Shown: positions 50,804 through 60,030 of the stretch, in pieces | Position numbering within the stretch: position 1 is the stretch's first letter | Layout of the letters: each line of letters opens with the position of its first letter | Source of the DNA: Vicinamibacterales bacterium | GTDB taxonomy: Bacteria > Acidobacteriota > Vicinamibacteria > Vicinamibacterales > SCN-69-37 | NCBI GenBank assembly: GCA_030827135.1 | Contig: JAURFE010000001.1 | Span: 1,331,946-1,395,945 of the forward strand | Direction of reading: 5' to 3' | Length of the DNA stretch: 64,000 nucleotides | The notes under the pieces: model-generated | What the model was told of the DNA's origin: nothing | Seen by the model: the letters and a program-made list of their open reading frames with translations, nothing else | Databases searched by the model: none | Translations under genes and position numbers: made by a program

Positions 50804-52888
50804 ATGAAGCGTCTCGCCGTTGCCGCCGTCGCGGGCCTGCTGGCTGCGGCGGCGGTTGTCTGGTGGTTGCAGCGGGCAGGGCACACCATTGCCCCGACGC
50901 CAGACCAGAACGTGCTCCTTGTCACGATCGACACCCTGCGCGCCGACGCGCTGGGGTCGTACGGCGGAGCCGCAGCCACTCCCAATCTGGATGCCCTGGC
51001 CGCGCAGGGCGCGCGCTTCTCGTTCGCACACGCGCACGCGGTGGTCACGCTGCCCTCACACACGTCGATTCTGACCGGCCGCCTGCCATACGAACACGGC
51101 ATTCGCGACAACAGCGGCTACCGGGTCGCGGATGGCACCGCCACATTGGCGACCAGACTCAAAGCCGCCGGGTTCTCGACCGGCGCGTTCATCGGCGGCT
51201 TTCCTCTGACACGCCGATTCGGCCTCGCGCCTGGCTTCGACGAGTACGATGACCAGATCTCCGAATTGCAGGGCGACCGCGCAATGAGTGTGCCGGAGCG
51301 CCCGGCTGATGCCGTGGTGTCGCGCGCCATGGGCTGGGTCGATCAGGCGCCCGGCAAGTTCTTCGCCTGGGTGCATGTCTTTGATCCGCACTCGCCGTAC
51401 GCCGCCCCGGAGCCGTTTCAGGGGCAGTACGCCAGCGCCCCGTACAACGGCGAAGTCGCATTCGTGGACAAGGCCCTGGGGCCGCTGTTCGAACGGCTGC
51501 GCGCGCTGCCAAGGCCCACGCTGGTCATTGTGACGTCGGACCACGGGGAGAGCCTTGGGGAGCACAACGAACTGACGCACGGCATGTTCGCGTATGAAGC
51601 CACCCTGCGCGTACCGCTGATCGTCGCCACGATTACACCCGGCCAGGATGCGCCGCGGGGACGGGTGATCGATACACCGGCCCGGCACGTCGACATTGCG
51701 CCCACGGTTCTCGACGCGCTCGGATTGCCCGGAGACGAATCATGGCCCGGGGCGTCCCTGCGCCAGGTCATCGCCTCCGGCTCAGGCGCCGACCGCCCCA
51801 CCTACTTCGAATCGATGACCTACAACCTCGTGCGCGGCTGGGCCCCCCTGCGGGGCGTCATCGTCGAGCGCGAAAAGTTCATCGATCAGCCCATCGTCGA
51901 GTTGTATGACTTGATCGCCGACTCCGGCGAGCTGAGAAACATCGCCCAGCCCAGGCAGGATCGGGCGCAGCTCCTCGCGGGTGTGCTGAAAACTTTCAAC
52001 GTGGCCCCACCATCGAGGCCTGGGCGCGAAGCCGCCGACGTGGCAGCAACGTTGCGATCGTTGGGCTATGTGTCGGGAAGCGCCGCCCCGCGAACGGTCT
52101 ACACCGAGGCGGATGACCTCAAGAACCTCGCCGGCGTCAATCGTGACATGCATCACGCCGACGAGGCGCTGCTGGCCGGTGACTACCAGAAAGCCATCGC
52201 CCTGCTCTCTGCCGTGCTGACGGTGCGGCCCGACACCGCAGACGCCGTCGACTCACTGGCGAGAGCCTACTGGGCGGCCGGTGATGCGCGGTCGGCCGTC
52301 GGTGTGCTCGACCGGGCCCTGACCCTGGGCATCGCGGCTGACGAGATCCGGCTTCGCCTTGGCCTCTACCTTGCGGAGAGCGGACTGGACGTGCCGCGCG
52401 CCCTCACCGTGCTGCGAACGCTGCCGGATGACGATGTGGAGGCGCTGAATGCGCTGGGCGTGGCCTATGGTGCCGGCGGCCGGTTTGCTGAGGCGATTGC
52501 GGCGTTCGAGCGTGTGTTACTCGTCGACTCCGGCAATGCCCTGGCACTGCAGAACATCGCCGCGATGCATCTCCGCCTGAACAACCTGGCGTCGGCCGAG
52601 GGGCTTGCGCGGCGGGCCATCGATCGGGATCCGGTGCTCGCGAAGGCGCACACCACGCTCGGCGTGGTCTTCGCCAGATCCGGGCGGCGCGATCAGGCGA
52701 TCGATCAGTGGAAACGCGCCGTTGAACTCGATCGCACGGAGTTTGATGCGATGTACAACCTCGTCGTACTGTTGGCCGAGTCAGGCCGCATCGGCGAGGC
52801 GCGCACGTTCGCGAAGCAGTTTGTGGATACCGCGCCGCGCACAACCTACGGCCGCGAAGTCGAGCAATTGGCCGCGTTACTGCGCTGA
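50804..52888 (+). CDS. Sulfatase-fold hydrolase with TPR repeats, lacking the formylglycine cysteine
   Basis: An N-terminal membrane helix is followed by an alkaline-phosphatase/sulfatase fold: LLVTIDTLRADALGSYGGAA, HAVVTLPSHTSILTG, FFAWVHVFDPHSPY, VIVTSDHGESLGEHNELTHG. The usual Cys-x-Pro-Ser-Arg is Thr-Leu-Pro-Ser-His, so a sulfatase made active by formylglycine is excluded; threonine could be the nucleophile as in phosphoryl/phosphoethanolamine transferases. TPR repeats fill residues 440-690 (SLARAYWAAGDARSAVGVLD; IAAMHLRLNNLASAEGLARR). TAGACT is six bases before the ATG. Confidence 0.8.
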   Translation: MKRLAVAAVAGLLAAAAVVWWLQRAGHTIAPTPDQNVLLVTIDTLRADALGSYGGAAATPNLDALAAQGARFSFAHAHAVVTLPSHTSILTGRLPYEHGIRDNSGYRVADGTATLATRLKAAGFSTGAFIGGFPLTRRFGLAPGFDEYDDQISELQGDRAMSVPERPADAVVSRAMGWVDQAPGKFFAWVHVFDPHSPYAAPEPFQGQYASAPYNGEVAFVDKALGPLFERLRALPRPTLVIVTSDHGESLGEHNELTHGMFAYEATLRVPLIVATITPGQDAPRGRVIDTPARHVDIAPTVLDALGLPGDESWPGASLRQVIASGSGADRPTYFESMTYNLVRGWAPLRGVIVEREKFIDQPIVELYDLIADSGELRNIAQPRQDRAQLLAGVLKTFNVAPPSRPGREAADVAATLRSLGYVSGSAAPRTVYTEADDLKNLAGVNRDMHHADEALLAGDYQKAIALLSAVLTVRPDTADAVDSLARAYWAAGDARSAVGVLDRALTLGIAADEIRLRLGLYLAESGLDVPRALTVLRTLPDDDVEALNALGVAYGAGGRFAEAIAAFERVLLVDSGNALALQNIAAMHLRLNNLASAEGLARRAIDRDPVLAKAHTTLGVVFARSGRRDQAIDQWKRAVELDRTEFDAMYNLVVLLAESGRIGEARTFAKQFVDTAPRTTYGREVEQLAALLR

Positions 52889-52916
52889 AAAAGACGTCGG
52901 GAGGCTTTTCAGCGCA
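52881..52916. terminator. Bidirectional terminator-like hairpin between convergent genes
   Basis: TGCGCTGAAAA and TTTTCAGCGCA form an 11-base-pair stem with a 14-base loop containing GACGTCGGGAGG. The stem includes the TGA stop of the plus-strand gene. TTTTCAGCGCA is repeated at 52917-52927, inside the end of the minus-strand gene. Confidence 0.65.
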
Positions 52917-52919
52917 TTT

Positions 52920-55061
52920 TCAGCGCACGAAGGTCGCGAGCGCGGACCCCACGACCGTGTCGCCGACGGTTACGCGCGCGCGAAGGGTGTAGCGGCCTTC
53001 CCCGAGCATGTCGGAAGAAAACTCCGTCGCGGCCCGCCATACCCCGTTGGTGTTGCGTGGTGTCACCAACCGTTCGTCGAGCGCCTCGGCATCCCCCGCC
53101 TTCGTCACGCTGATTTCCACCTGCACGTCGTCGATCCGCACACCATCGGCCGGTGGATACAGTTCAAGCTCCGCGCGCACGCCCGTCGCCGCGGCGGGAA
53201 TCGGATCGAGCGCGATCAACCGGGGCTGCCCGTTGGCATCCACCCAGGCCACGAGGAGGTCGCTGCCCTGAAACGGCCCGAGTGTCGGCAGATTCGCGTC
53301 CAGGTCGGTCGCAATCGCGCCCAGCGCACCCTCGGCGTCGGCGACCGCCACTCGCAGGTGATACACCCCAGGCGCAACCGGAATCGCGAAGCTCGACTGG
53401 AACGCGCCAGAGGGTCCGGCGGCGGCGATGACTTGACGACCACTCGTCATGGCCGCTCCAGAGGCGGGTCGACCATCCCGCATCGGCACCACACCGAACA
53501 TCACGGCGAGGGGCCCGCGCACGGGCGTGCCCGACGCGGGCACCTCGACCTGGAGGGTAACCTCCACATGCCCGGAGCCGCCGGGCGCACGTCGCAACAA
53601 TGTGGCCGTGTGCAACGGCACCGCGCCATGTTCCTCGCCGGCGGACACCGCCGCCTTCAACATGTCATCGGTCGTGACGATCTTTGGCGGCACCGCAGGG
53701 GCCGGGGCCGGGACAAACGCGTGGCGATTGACGAAAACCGACACACCAGGCCGCTTGACCTGTGCGTCCACGGTCATCGACTGTCCGGCCGTCAACCCCG
53801 CAGGCAATTCGATTCCCAGTCGGTACACCGCCGCGCTTGCCGTGCGTACCCGTTCGAAAAATGGTGCCGGATCTCCGACCACGCGGTAGAACTGGCCGCC
53901 CACCACACCCGTCACCGCCTGCAGCCCTTCCCTCAACATGCGCTGGTCCTCGAGACGGCGGCTTGGCGCGCCGTTGTCGAGGCGCTGAATCGCCGGATCG
54001 GTGCCTGCGACGACGTTGGGTGATCGGCTCTCATCGCCCAGACTCATGTCGTGGTCCTCCATGAGCACACTCACCTGCACGCCCGCGCGAGCCGCGGCCT
54101 CGGCCACCGGATTCAGCGACTCGGTGGCACGCCCGACGGCGATGCCATCCGACAGAATGACCAGATGTCGAATCCCGTCGGCAGCACCCATCGCCGCAAT
54201 GACACCGGCGATCGCACTGACCTGGTTGGTGCGGATTTGCTTGGTCTGCGCCGCCACAATGCGTGCATCCCGGGTCACACGACCGGCGCACTGATTCTGG
54301 GCGATCAAGACGTCGAGCACCTGGGCGTCGACCTCGCGCGTGTCGCCGGCAAAACACGCCTGGGCGATCGCATTTTTGAGCGCCTGTGCCACGCCATGGT
54401 CGATCTCCAGAGCCTGATGAATGCCAACAGGCCCCGCTGGGCCGTCGGCATCGGCCTGGCCCTGCACCTGCACCGAGGACAGGTCGACGGCGCTGCCACG
54501 AATCTCCGAGAGCGCCTTGATGATGACGTCACGATTCAGCGTCGGTCCTACGGGTCTGGACGGATCGCTGGTATGGACCACGGCGATCGGATCGCCCGGC
54601 GGCAGCCCTGACACAAATTTCTGCGCCGCCAGGAACAACCGATGGCCACGACTCGACGGGATTGAGAGATTGTCGATCAGGATCACAAACACGCGATCCT
54701 CTCCAACAGCCGCCCTGGGATCGACGATGCCTGCGTTGGTGACGGTTTGGCGTCCGGGGCGTCCATCCCAGGCGGGACGCGCCGGTGCCTTCGGAGCAGG
54801 TGTGGCGGTCGTCAGTTCCCCCCGGGCCTCGAGGTAGCTCACGACCTTGATCGGTTGGGGCCGCCCGTTCAGGCGGACCTCAAACGCACCGGCGTCCAGA
54901 CCGGGAACCGCACGTCCGTCGCCGTCAAAGACGGCGACATCCACGGTGACCAACACGACACCAGATCGGAACGTCGGCGCCTGGGACTGTGCGGCAACGG
55001 TCACACCCGTTGTCAGGGCCAACAGGCACGCGACGAGCCGGACCGGTCTGAAGTTCATCAT
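52920..55061 (-). CDS. VWFA-related secreted protein, large
   Basis: The 713-residue protein has a signal peptide, the module RSGVVLVTVDVAVFDGDGRA with AFEVRLNGRPQPIKVVSYLE, and a VWFA-like domain whose metal site is degenerate (FVILIDNLSIPSSRG). A C-terminal region of about 250 residues follows (GHVEVTLQVEVPASGTPVRG; VYHLRVAVADAEGALGAIAT) and ends in a beta module GRYTLRARVTVGDTVVGS. Its role is unknown. It is convergent with the sulfatase-fold gene, and its 3' end overlaps a terminator repeat. Confidence 0.78.
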   Translation of the reverse strand: MMNFRPVRLVACLLALTTGVTVAAQSQAPTFRSGVVLVTVDVAVFDGDGRAVPGLDAGAFEVRLNGRPQPIKVVSYLEARGELTTATPAPKAPARPAWDGRPGRQTVTNAGIVDPRAAVGEDRVFVILIDNLSIPSSRGHRLFLAAQKFVSGLPPGDPIAVVHTSDPSRPVGPTLNRDVIIKALSEIRGSAVDLSSVQVQGQADADGPAGPVGIHQALEIDHGVAQALKNAIAQACFAGDTREVDAQVLDVLIAQNQCAGRVTRDARIVAAQTKQIRTNQVSAIAGVIAAMGAADGIRHLVILSDGIAVGRATESLNPVAEAAARAGVQVSVLMEDHDMSLGDESRSPNVVAGTDPAIQRLDNGAPSRRLEDQRMLREGLQAVTGVVGGQFYRVVGDPAPFFERVRTASAAVYRLGIELPAGLTAGQSMTVDAQVKRPGVSVFVNRHAFVPAPAPAVPPKIVTTDDMLKAAVSAGEEHGAVPLHTATLLRRAPGGSGHVEVTLQVEVPASGTPVRGPLAVMFGVVPMRDGRPASGAAMTSGRQVIAAAGPSGAFQSSFAIPVAPGVYHLRVAVADAEGALGAIATDLDANLPTLGPFQGSDLLVAWVDANGQPRLIALDPIPAAATGVRAELELYPPADGVRIDDVQVEISVTKAGDAEALDERLVTPRNTNGVWRAATEFSSDMLGEGRYTLRARVTVGDTVVGSALATFVR

Positions 55062-55157
55062 GGTGAAAACATGCCGATGTTACCCTGACCCGCGCCGACG
55101 CGGTACCCGGGCCGGGAGTAAGATAGCGGCCTCGGTCCTCAAGAGGAGCCCCTCACT

Positions 55158-56438
55158 ATGCCCCTGTCGCGACTCGGGTTTTGCGTCGGCGTCGGCCTGC
55201 TGATCTGTCTGCCCTCCCGCGTGGCCAGTCAACAGTCGCCGCCCCAACAGCCTCCCAGCCAACCGATGTTCCGCAGCACGACGGCTCTCGTCGAGGTGGA
55301 CCTGATCGTCCACGACCGCCGGGGAGAGTTTGTGCCCGGACTCAAGGCTGAGGATCTGCAGCTCTTCGAAGACGGGCGGTCGCAGAAGATCGAACAGTTC
55401 TACATGGTGACCCACGAGCGTGGGGGCCAGTTGTTTCCTCAGACAGGAGACTCTCTGGTCGCGCCGGAGGATCGTGCCAGGCGGATCTTTGTTGTGCTCT
55501 TTGATGAAGCGCACATGGACCACGAGGGGCTGCAGCGGGCCAAAGTCGGCGCGGAACAATTCGTTCGCGACAACATCGGCCCTGGCGACTTTGGCGGCGT
55601 CTTTCACAACAATCAGATGCACAACAGCCGGTTGACGACCAGCAGGGCGGAACTCATCGGCGCCATTCAGGCTGTGGAACATGGCTTCGAGAACAGGCAG
55701 GCCTTGCTGTCGACGTTCCGCGAGTTCCCTCGTGTTCCGGGCGAAATCGACGCGCTTCGCATCGCCGACGGGAGCCTGGAGGTCGTCAGTCGCATCACCG
55801 CCGAGGTCTGCAAGGACGATCCGTTCAATTGCCAGCTCAACGGCGGCGCGAATCAGGTGGAGAACCTGATTCAGCAGAAGGCCAAACTCTACGTGCGGCA
55901 GGCCCGCATTCTCACGTTCAACACGCTGCAGAATCTGCGGTACGTCGTGAATCGGCTGAGCCGCATTCCCGGTCGCAAGACCGTGGTGTTTCTCTCCGAA
56001 GGTTTTTTTGTCGAGGAATCACGGCAGGATCTGATCACCATCGCCGCGGAGGCCGCCCGGGCCGGTACCGTGATTTACAACATCGACTCACGCGGTCTCG
56101 TCGGGTCGCCCAGTGCCACTCCGGACGTCATCCGTCCCGAAGCGGGCCGCTCCACCGCGTGGGACACGGGCGAGGACGGTCCGCTTATCCTGGCTTCCGC
56201 GACCGGCGGCCTTCGCTTCCGCAACATCGACGACATGTCGCGCGCGTTTAATCTCGTCGTGCGCGATACCAGCACCTACTACGTGATTGGCTACCAGCCG
56301 GACAATCCGGCGATGGATGGCACGTTCCGCAAGATCGAAGTGAAGCCGGTGCCATCCGGCCTCCGCGTGCGGTCCCGACAGGGCTACCGCGCCGTGGCAC
56401 TCCCGCCGATGGAACCCATCCGCGGCGGGGGCACGTAG
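55158..56438 (+). CDS. VWFA-related secreted protein
   Basis: The 426-residue protein has a signal peptide, the N-terminal module RSTTALVEVDLIVHDRRGEF with LQLFEDGRSQKIEQFYM, and a VWFA-like domain with a degenerate metal site (FVVLFDEAHMDHEG). It ends with SGLRVRSRQGYRAVALPPME, the end typical of this Acidobacteria family. The ribosome site is GAGGAGC. Its TAG stop lies in a CGTAGGGCGCGC palindromic repeat. Confidence 0.82.
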   Translation: MPLSRLGFCVGVGLLICLPSRVASQQSPPQQPPSQPMFRSTTALVEVDLIVHDRRGEFVPGLKAEDLQLFEDGRSQKIEQFYMVTHERGGQLFPQTGDSLVAPEDRARRIFVVLFDEAHMDHEGLQRAKVGAEQFVRDNIGPGDFGGVFHNNQMHNSRLTTSRAELIGAIQAVEHGFENRQALLSTFREFPRVPGEIDALRIADGSLEVVSRITAEVCKDDPFNCQLNGGANQVENLIQQKAKLYVRQARILTFNTLQNLRYVVNRLSRIPGRKTVVFLSEGFFVEESRQDLITIAAEAARAGTVIYNIDSRGLVGSPSATPDVIRPEAGRSTAWDTGEDGPLILASATGGLRFRNIDDMSRAFNLVVRDTSTYYVIGYQPDNPAMDGTFRKIEVKPVPSGLRVRSRQGYRAVALPPMEPIRGGGT

Positions 56439-56506
56439 GGCGCGCTGAACTTGAGCGCGCCAACAGACCGCCGCCGCGGGTTCATGGTTCATCGGTTCAT
56501 GGTTCA
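56434..56506. repeat. CGTAGGGCGCGC palindrome followed by GGTTCAT heptamers
   Basis: CGTAGGGCGCGCTGAACTTG with AGCGCGCC (56434-56461) supplies the stop codon of the VWFA gene. GGGTTCATGGTTCATCGG and further units follow (56478-56506). Two repeat families thus lie side by side between convergent genes, ahead of the receptor's terminator. Confidence 0.7.
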
Positions 56507-56545
56507 AAAAGAAAACGGCCCGGGAGCGTGAGCTCCCGGGCCGTT
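56507..56545 (-). terminator. Intrinsic terminator of Oar-like receptor gene 1
   Basis: A perfect 14-base-pair stem (AACGGCCCGGGAGC and its inverse, four-base loop, 56514-56545) is followed on the minus strand by TTTTCTTTTTG. A near-identical hairpin ends the paralogous receptor gene at 62038-62067. Confidence 0.85.
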
Positions 56546-56566
56546 CGTGTGTAGAGGTCCCGTCCG

Positions 56567-59500
56567 TTAGAACGAGAACGTCGCGCCGACGCGGAAGATG
56601 CGCGGCGGCAGGATCGAGTTGATGCGGTCGGCCGGAATGATTGGGTTGGTCGTCGACCCGAGCAGACTGATGTTGTTGCTCGAGTAACCCAGGATCAGGT
56701 CGCTGTTGAGGATGTTGAAGCCATCGAACATCACCTTGAGCCGGTTCTGGCCACCCCGGAACGTGAACGTCTTGTGCACGCCCATGTCCCAGATCGCCTG
56801 CCGCTCGAACTGCGTCGTGCCCTGCTTTTCGAAGTTCAGCGTGGAGTAGTTGATAGTCGATGCGGCTGTCGCACCCGTCACCACGTTGACCGCGGTGCCC
56901 AACGGCTGCACACCAGGACCGTTAATCGAGAGGTTCCGAATGGCGCCATCGTTGATGTTCAGGTTGGTCGACGCCATGATGCCCCACGGGAGGTCATAGC
57001 TGCCGTTGAACTTGATCAGGTAACGCGCGATGGAGTTGACGCCCTCGAAGTACTCGTTCCCCGTCGGGTTCCTGAGTGCGTGCATCGGTCCGCCAAAGTC
57101 ATTGCGCGTCTGAATCGTCACCGCCAGATTCGCCTGCCACTTGTCGCTGTAGCGCTTGTTCAGCGTCAGGTCCACACCCTTGTAGTCCTCGTAGCTCAGC
57201 CGGGTCATCGTGATGCCGGTGGTGCCAGTCGGGCGCCGCGTGGTTGAGGGGATGACGTAATAGGTGGCGGTCTTCCCGGTCGTTGCGTCCGTGTGCGTCA
57301 ACGGACCGCTGTAGAGCTGCAGCGAGAAGCCAGCCGAACCCGGCTGGTAGCCGATCTGGAAGCCCGCCGTGCCGTTATCGTAGCGGCGGTAGATGAAGTC
57401 CGCCCCGACCGCCAGGTTGCCCACCAACTCGCGCTGGAGGCCGAGGGTCATCTCACGCGTCCGGCCAATCTTCGAGCTCTTGTCGACCGCGTTCTGTCCT
57501 GGAGCCAGGACGCCGGTGGTCAGGTCGAAACGGCTCGTGCTGGAATTCGGCGTGCCAATCAGCTCGTTGACCTGCATGAAGCCGTCCCGGTTCGCATCAG
57601 TCCAGCAGGGCGCGTTGGCCGCGGTGCTGCAGGCCCCACTGTTCTGGTTGTTCCCCCACGTCAGCGTAACGCCCCCCAGGCTGCTGAACGCGTTGGCCAG
57701 GGTGATCTTGGTCGCGTAATAGTACGACCCACTCGCCTTGAGCACGGTCTTGCCGTTGCCCGACAGGTCATAGGTCAACGACACACGCGGTGAGAGGTTG
57801 CCAAACGGCTGGAGCGGTTCCACCTTGCCGGTGATGGCGCTCACGCCTTCCGTGATTTCGCCTTCACACTGCGCCGGCAGCATGGTCGGAATGACCGGGT
57901 TGGCCGGCACGCAGCCACCGAGCCACTTCGACTGCTGCCAGTCGTAGCGCAGCCCCGCGTTCACCCGCAGGCGACCGCGCGAGAACGAATCCTGCAGGTA
58001 GCCGCTCCACATCCACCAGTCGTTGTTGGTCAGGCTGTTTCGCGACAACGCCGCCGAATAGGGCACCAGGCCCGCTGCCGACCCCACGGGCACATACGTC
58101 TTGCCGTCGAGGCAGTTGTTCAGGGAGTTGCCGACACACTGCACCGTGGCGCGACCGCCGCCGCTGGTGTGGCTGTAGGTGGTGATCGGGTTGTTGCGGT
58201 AGCCCACGCCGAACTTCAGCGAGTGGTCGCCACCCAGGAAATTCGTCACGAAATACGTCCCATCCGTCTTGATTTCGAGCGACGGGCGAATTGTCTGGTA
58301 CGATCCCCCGAGCGATCGGCTCTGATTCCCGGTCGTCCGGATCGTCTGCGGCTGGATGTTGAACATGCACTGCGCCTTGGACGCCTGCGGATACGACGAC
58401 AGTTCCTTGCCACCGGTGTACTTGGTCAAACCGCAGACCTCAGGCGAAATGGAGTCCTGATAGTCCAGATAGAACCCGCCGGCCACATTGGTCAGCATGC
58501 TGTTGAACACGAGCCGGTCGCTCGCAATCCACGTGTGCGTGAGTTGATGCGTCGGCAGCGGGAAATACTTCAGCCAGATGTCCGACGTCTGCTTGGTGAC
58601 GGCTTCCAGTTCCGTCACGTCCGACGCGCCGCGCGCGTTGCGGTACTTGTTGTCCGAGATGAACAGGTACTGCAACTTGTTCGACGCGTTCAACTGGAAG
58701 TTGATCTTGCCCTGCTTGTTCTTGATGACGGTCTTGTCGTTCTTCAGACAGTCCTTGATCTTCTGCAGGTCGCCGTAGGCAATCGTCCCCAGCAACTGGC
58801 CCGCGCGCTGGGCATCCGCATAGCCGTTGCACTGCGCGCTGGCGGCACGGTCGAAGAAGTTGACGACACCGGCGTTGATGTCCTGCTTGTCGAGCGCCAC
58901 CCACCACCACAGACGGTTCTTGACCAGCGGGCCACCGTATTCGCCGGAGATGTTGTAGATCTTGAACACGGGCGCGCCCGACAGGAACCCCGTCGTGCCC
59001 CGCTTGAAATACTCCTCCGACACGTTGTTGGCCTGGAACTTGTCGTTCTGGAATGTGCCAACCAGTGACCCCTTGAACACATTCGACCCGCTCTTCGTGA
59101 CCAGGTTGATCGACAGCCCCGACGACTGGACGGAAACGTCGCCGCCGCCGTTGGTCACCGAAATCTGCTCGAACGAGTCGAAGTTGTAATACATCGCCGA
59201 CGAGTTCGACGACAGGTCCGTCATCGAGCCGCCTTCGAGGTTCCACTGCACCGACGCGCTCGTGCCGCGCGAGGCCAGACCGACCTGCTGACCGGACGAG
59301 GAGCCGCCGACGTTCAGGCCGGCCTGCACACCCGGCGTCATGTTGATGATCTGCCACGGGTCACGCGCCGTCGGAATCTTCTCAAGGATGTCCGCCGTGA
59401 ACGTCGCACCCGTCGTGGTCTTCTTGGTGTCGACGACCGGGGCCGCCGCCGAGACAGTGACCTCTTCGGTCATCGCGCCGACGTCCATCGTCGCGTTGAT

Positions 59501-59812
59501 TTCGGCGTTGAAGCCCGATGTGACGCGAACGTCCTGCCGGGCCACGCGTTTGAAGCCACTCAGCTCGAACGTCACGGTGTACGCACCGATCGGCACGACC
59601 GGGAACTGGTAGGCACCTGAGCTCGCGGTCACCTGGGACAACGGCTGCTGCAGCGTTGGCCCCGTCACCGTCACCGTCACGCCCGGCAGCACGCCGCCGG
59701 ACGAGTCTGTGGCCTTTCCGAAAATCTGACCAATCGCCTGCGCGTTGGCCGATCCCGCCGTCACTGCCAGTAGTCCGGCAACGAGCAGCACTCCTCCTAG
59801 GACTCTCTTCAT
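56567..59812 (-). CDS. Oar-like TonB-dependent outer-membrane receptor 1
   Basis: The 1081-residue protein has a signal peptide (ending GSANAQA), a carboxypeptidase-regulatory module (GKATDSSGGVLPGVTVTVTG; YTVTFELSGFKRVARQDVRV), a plug (IPTARDPWQIINMTPGVQAG; SMTDLSSNSSAMYYNFDSFE) and a large barrel ending FRVGATFSF with a terminal phenylalanine. Oar-like receptors in Acidobacteria and Myxobacteria probably import large or carbohydrate ligands. GGAGGAGG, nine bases before the ATG, is a strong ribosome site. A sigma-70 promoter and terminator are both visible. Confidence 0.9.
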   Translation of the reverse strand: MKRVLGGVLLVAGLLAVTAGSANAQAIGQIFGKATDSSGGVLPGVTVTVTGPTLQQPLSQVTASSGAYQFPVVPIGAYTVTFELSGFKRVARQDVRVTSGFNAEINATMDVGAMTEEVTVSAAAPVVDTKKTTTGATFTADILEKIPTARDPWQIINMTPGVQAGLNVGGSSSGQQVGLASRGTSASVQWNLEGGSMTDLSSNSSAMYYNFDSFEQISVTNGGGDVSVQSSGLSINLVTKSGSNVFKGSLVGTFQNDKFQANNVSEEYFKRGTTGFLSGAPVFKIYNISGEYGGPLVKNRLWWWVALDKQDINAGVVNFFDRAASAQCNGYADAQRAGQLLGTIAYGDLQKIKDCLKNDKTVIKNKQGKINFQLNASNKLQYLFISDNKYRNARGASDVTELEAVTKQTSDIWLKYFPLPTHQLTHTWIASDRLVFNSMLTNVAGGFYLDYQDSISPEVCGLTKYTGGKELSSYPQASKAQCMFNIQPQTIRTTGNQSRSLGGSYQTIRPSLEIKTDGTYFVTNFLGGDHSLKFGVGYRNNPITTYSHTSGGGRATVQCVGNSLNNCLDGKTYVPVGSAAGLVPYSAALSRNSLTNNDWWMWSGYLQDSFSRGRLRVNAGLRYDWQQSKWLGGCVPANPVIPTMLPAQCEGEITEGVSAITGKVEPLQPFGNLSPRVSLTYDLSGNGKTVLKASGSYYYATKITLANAFSSLGGVTLTWGNNQNSGACSTAANAPCWTDANRDGFMQVNELIGTPNSSTSRFDLTTGVLAPGQNAVDKSSKIGRTREMTLGLQRELVGNLAVGADFIYRRYDNGTAGFQIGYQPGSAGFSLQLYSGPLTHTDATTGKTATYYVIPSTTRRPTGTTGITMTRLSYEDYKGVDLTLNKRYSDKWQANLAVTIQTRNDFGGPMHALRNPTGNEYFEGVNSIARYLIKFNGSYDLPWGIMASTNLNINDGAIRNLSINGPGVQPLGTAVNVVTGATAASTINYSTLNFEKQGTTQFERQAIWDMGVHKTFTFRGGQNRLKVMFDGFNILNSDLILGYSSNNISLLGSTTNPIIPADRINSILPPRIFRVGATFSF

Positions 59813-59911
59813 TCCAACTCCTCCTCCAAACTCGCGTCTGCATAAAGTTCCCCTCAGATGCGCTACGCGCACCATTCGGACAACTTCGTCGCAAAGCCAC
59901 GAGGGTGGTGA

Positions 59912-59941
59912 ATCCTACGTCCGCCAATCGTTGTCGGTCAA
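59912..59941 (-). promoter_or_regulatory. Sigma-70 type promoter of Oar-like receptor gene 1
   Basis: On the minus strand TTGACC (59936-59941) and TAGGAT (59912-59917) are 18 bases apart. The transcript would have a 5' leader of about 95 bases with a strong ribosome site, unlike the leaderless genes in the window. ATACTC and GAGTAT arms at about 59968-59985 form a possible operator. Confidence 0.55.
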
Positions 59942-60030
59942 GAAATCTTCACAAAATAGTCACAAATACTCATACTGGAGTATCTGGATAATTGACGAAG
60001 GCAGGTAACCGCGTGAAGGATGACATCGCC

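Noticed and set aside
50804-52888. Sulfatase annotation
   Set aside because: The formylglycine cysteine or serine is replaced by threonine, so only the fold is supported.
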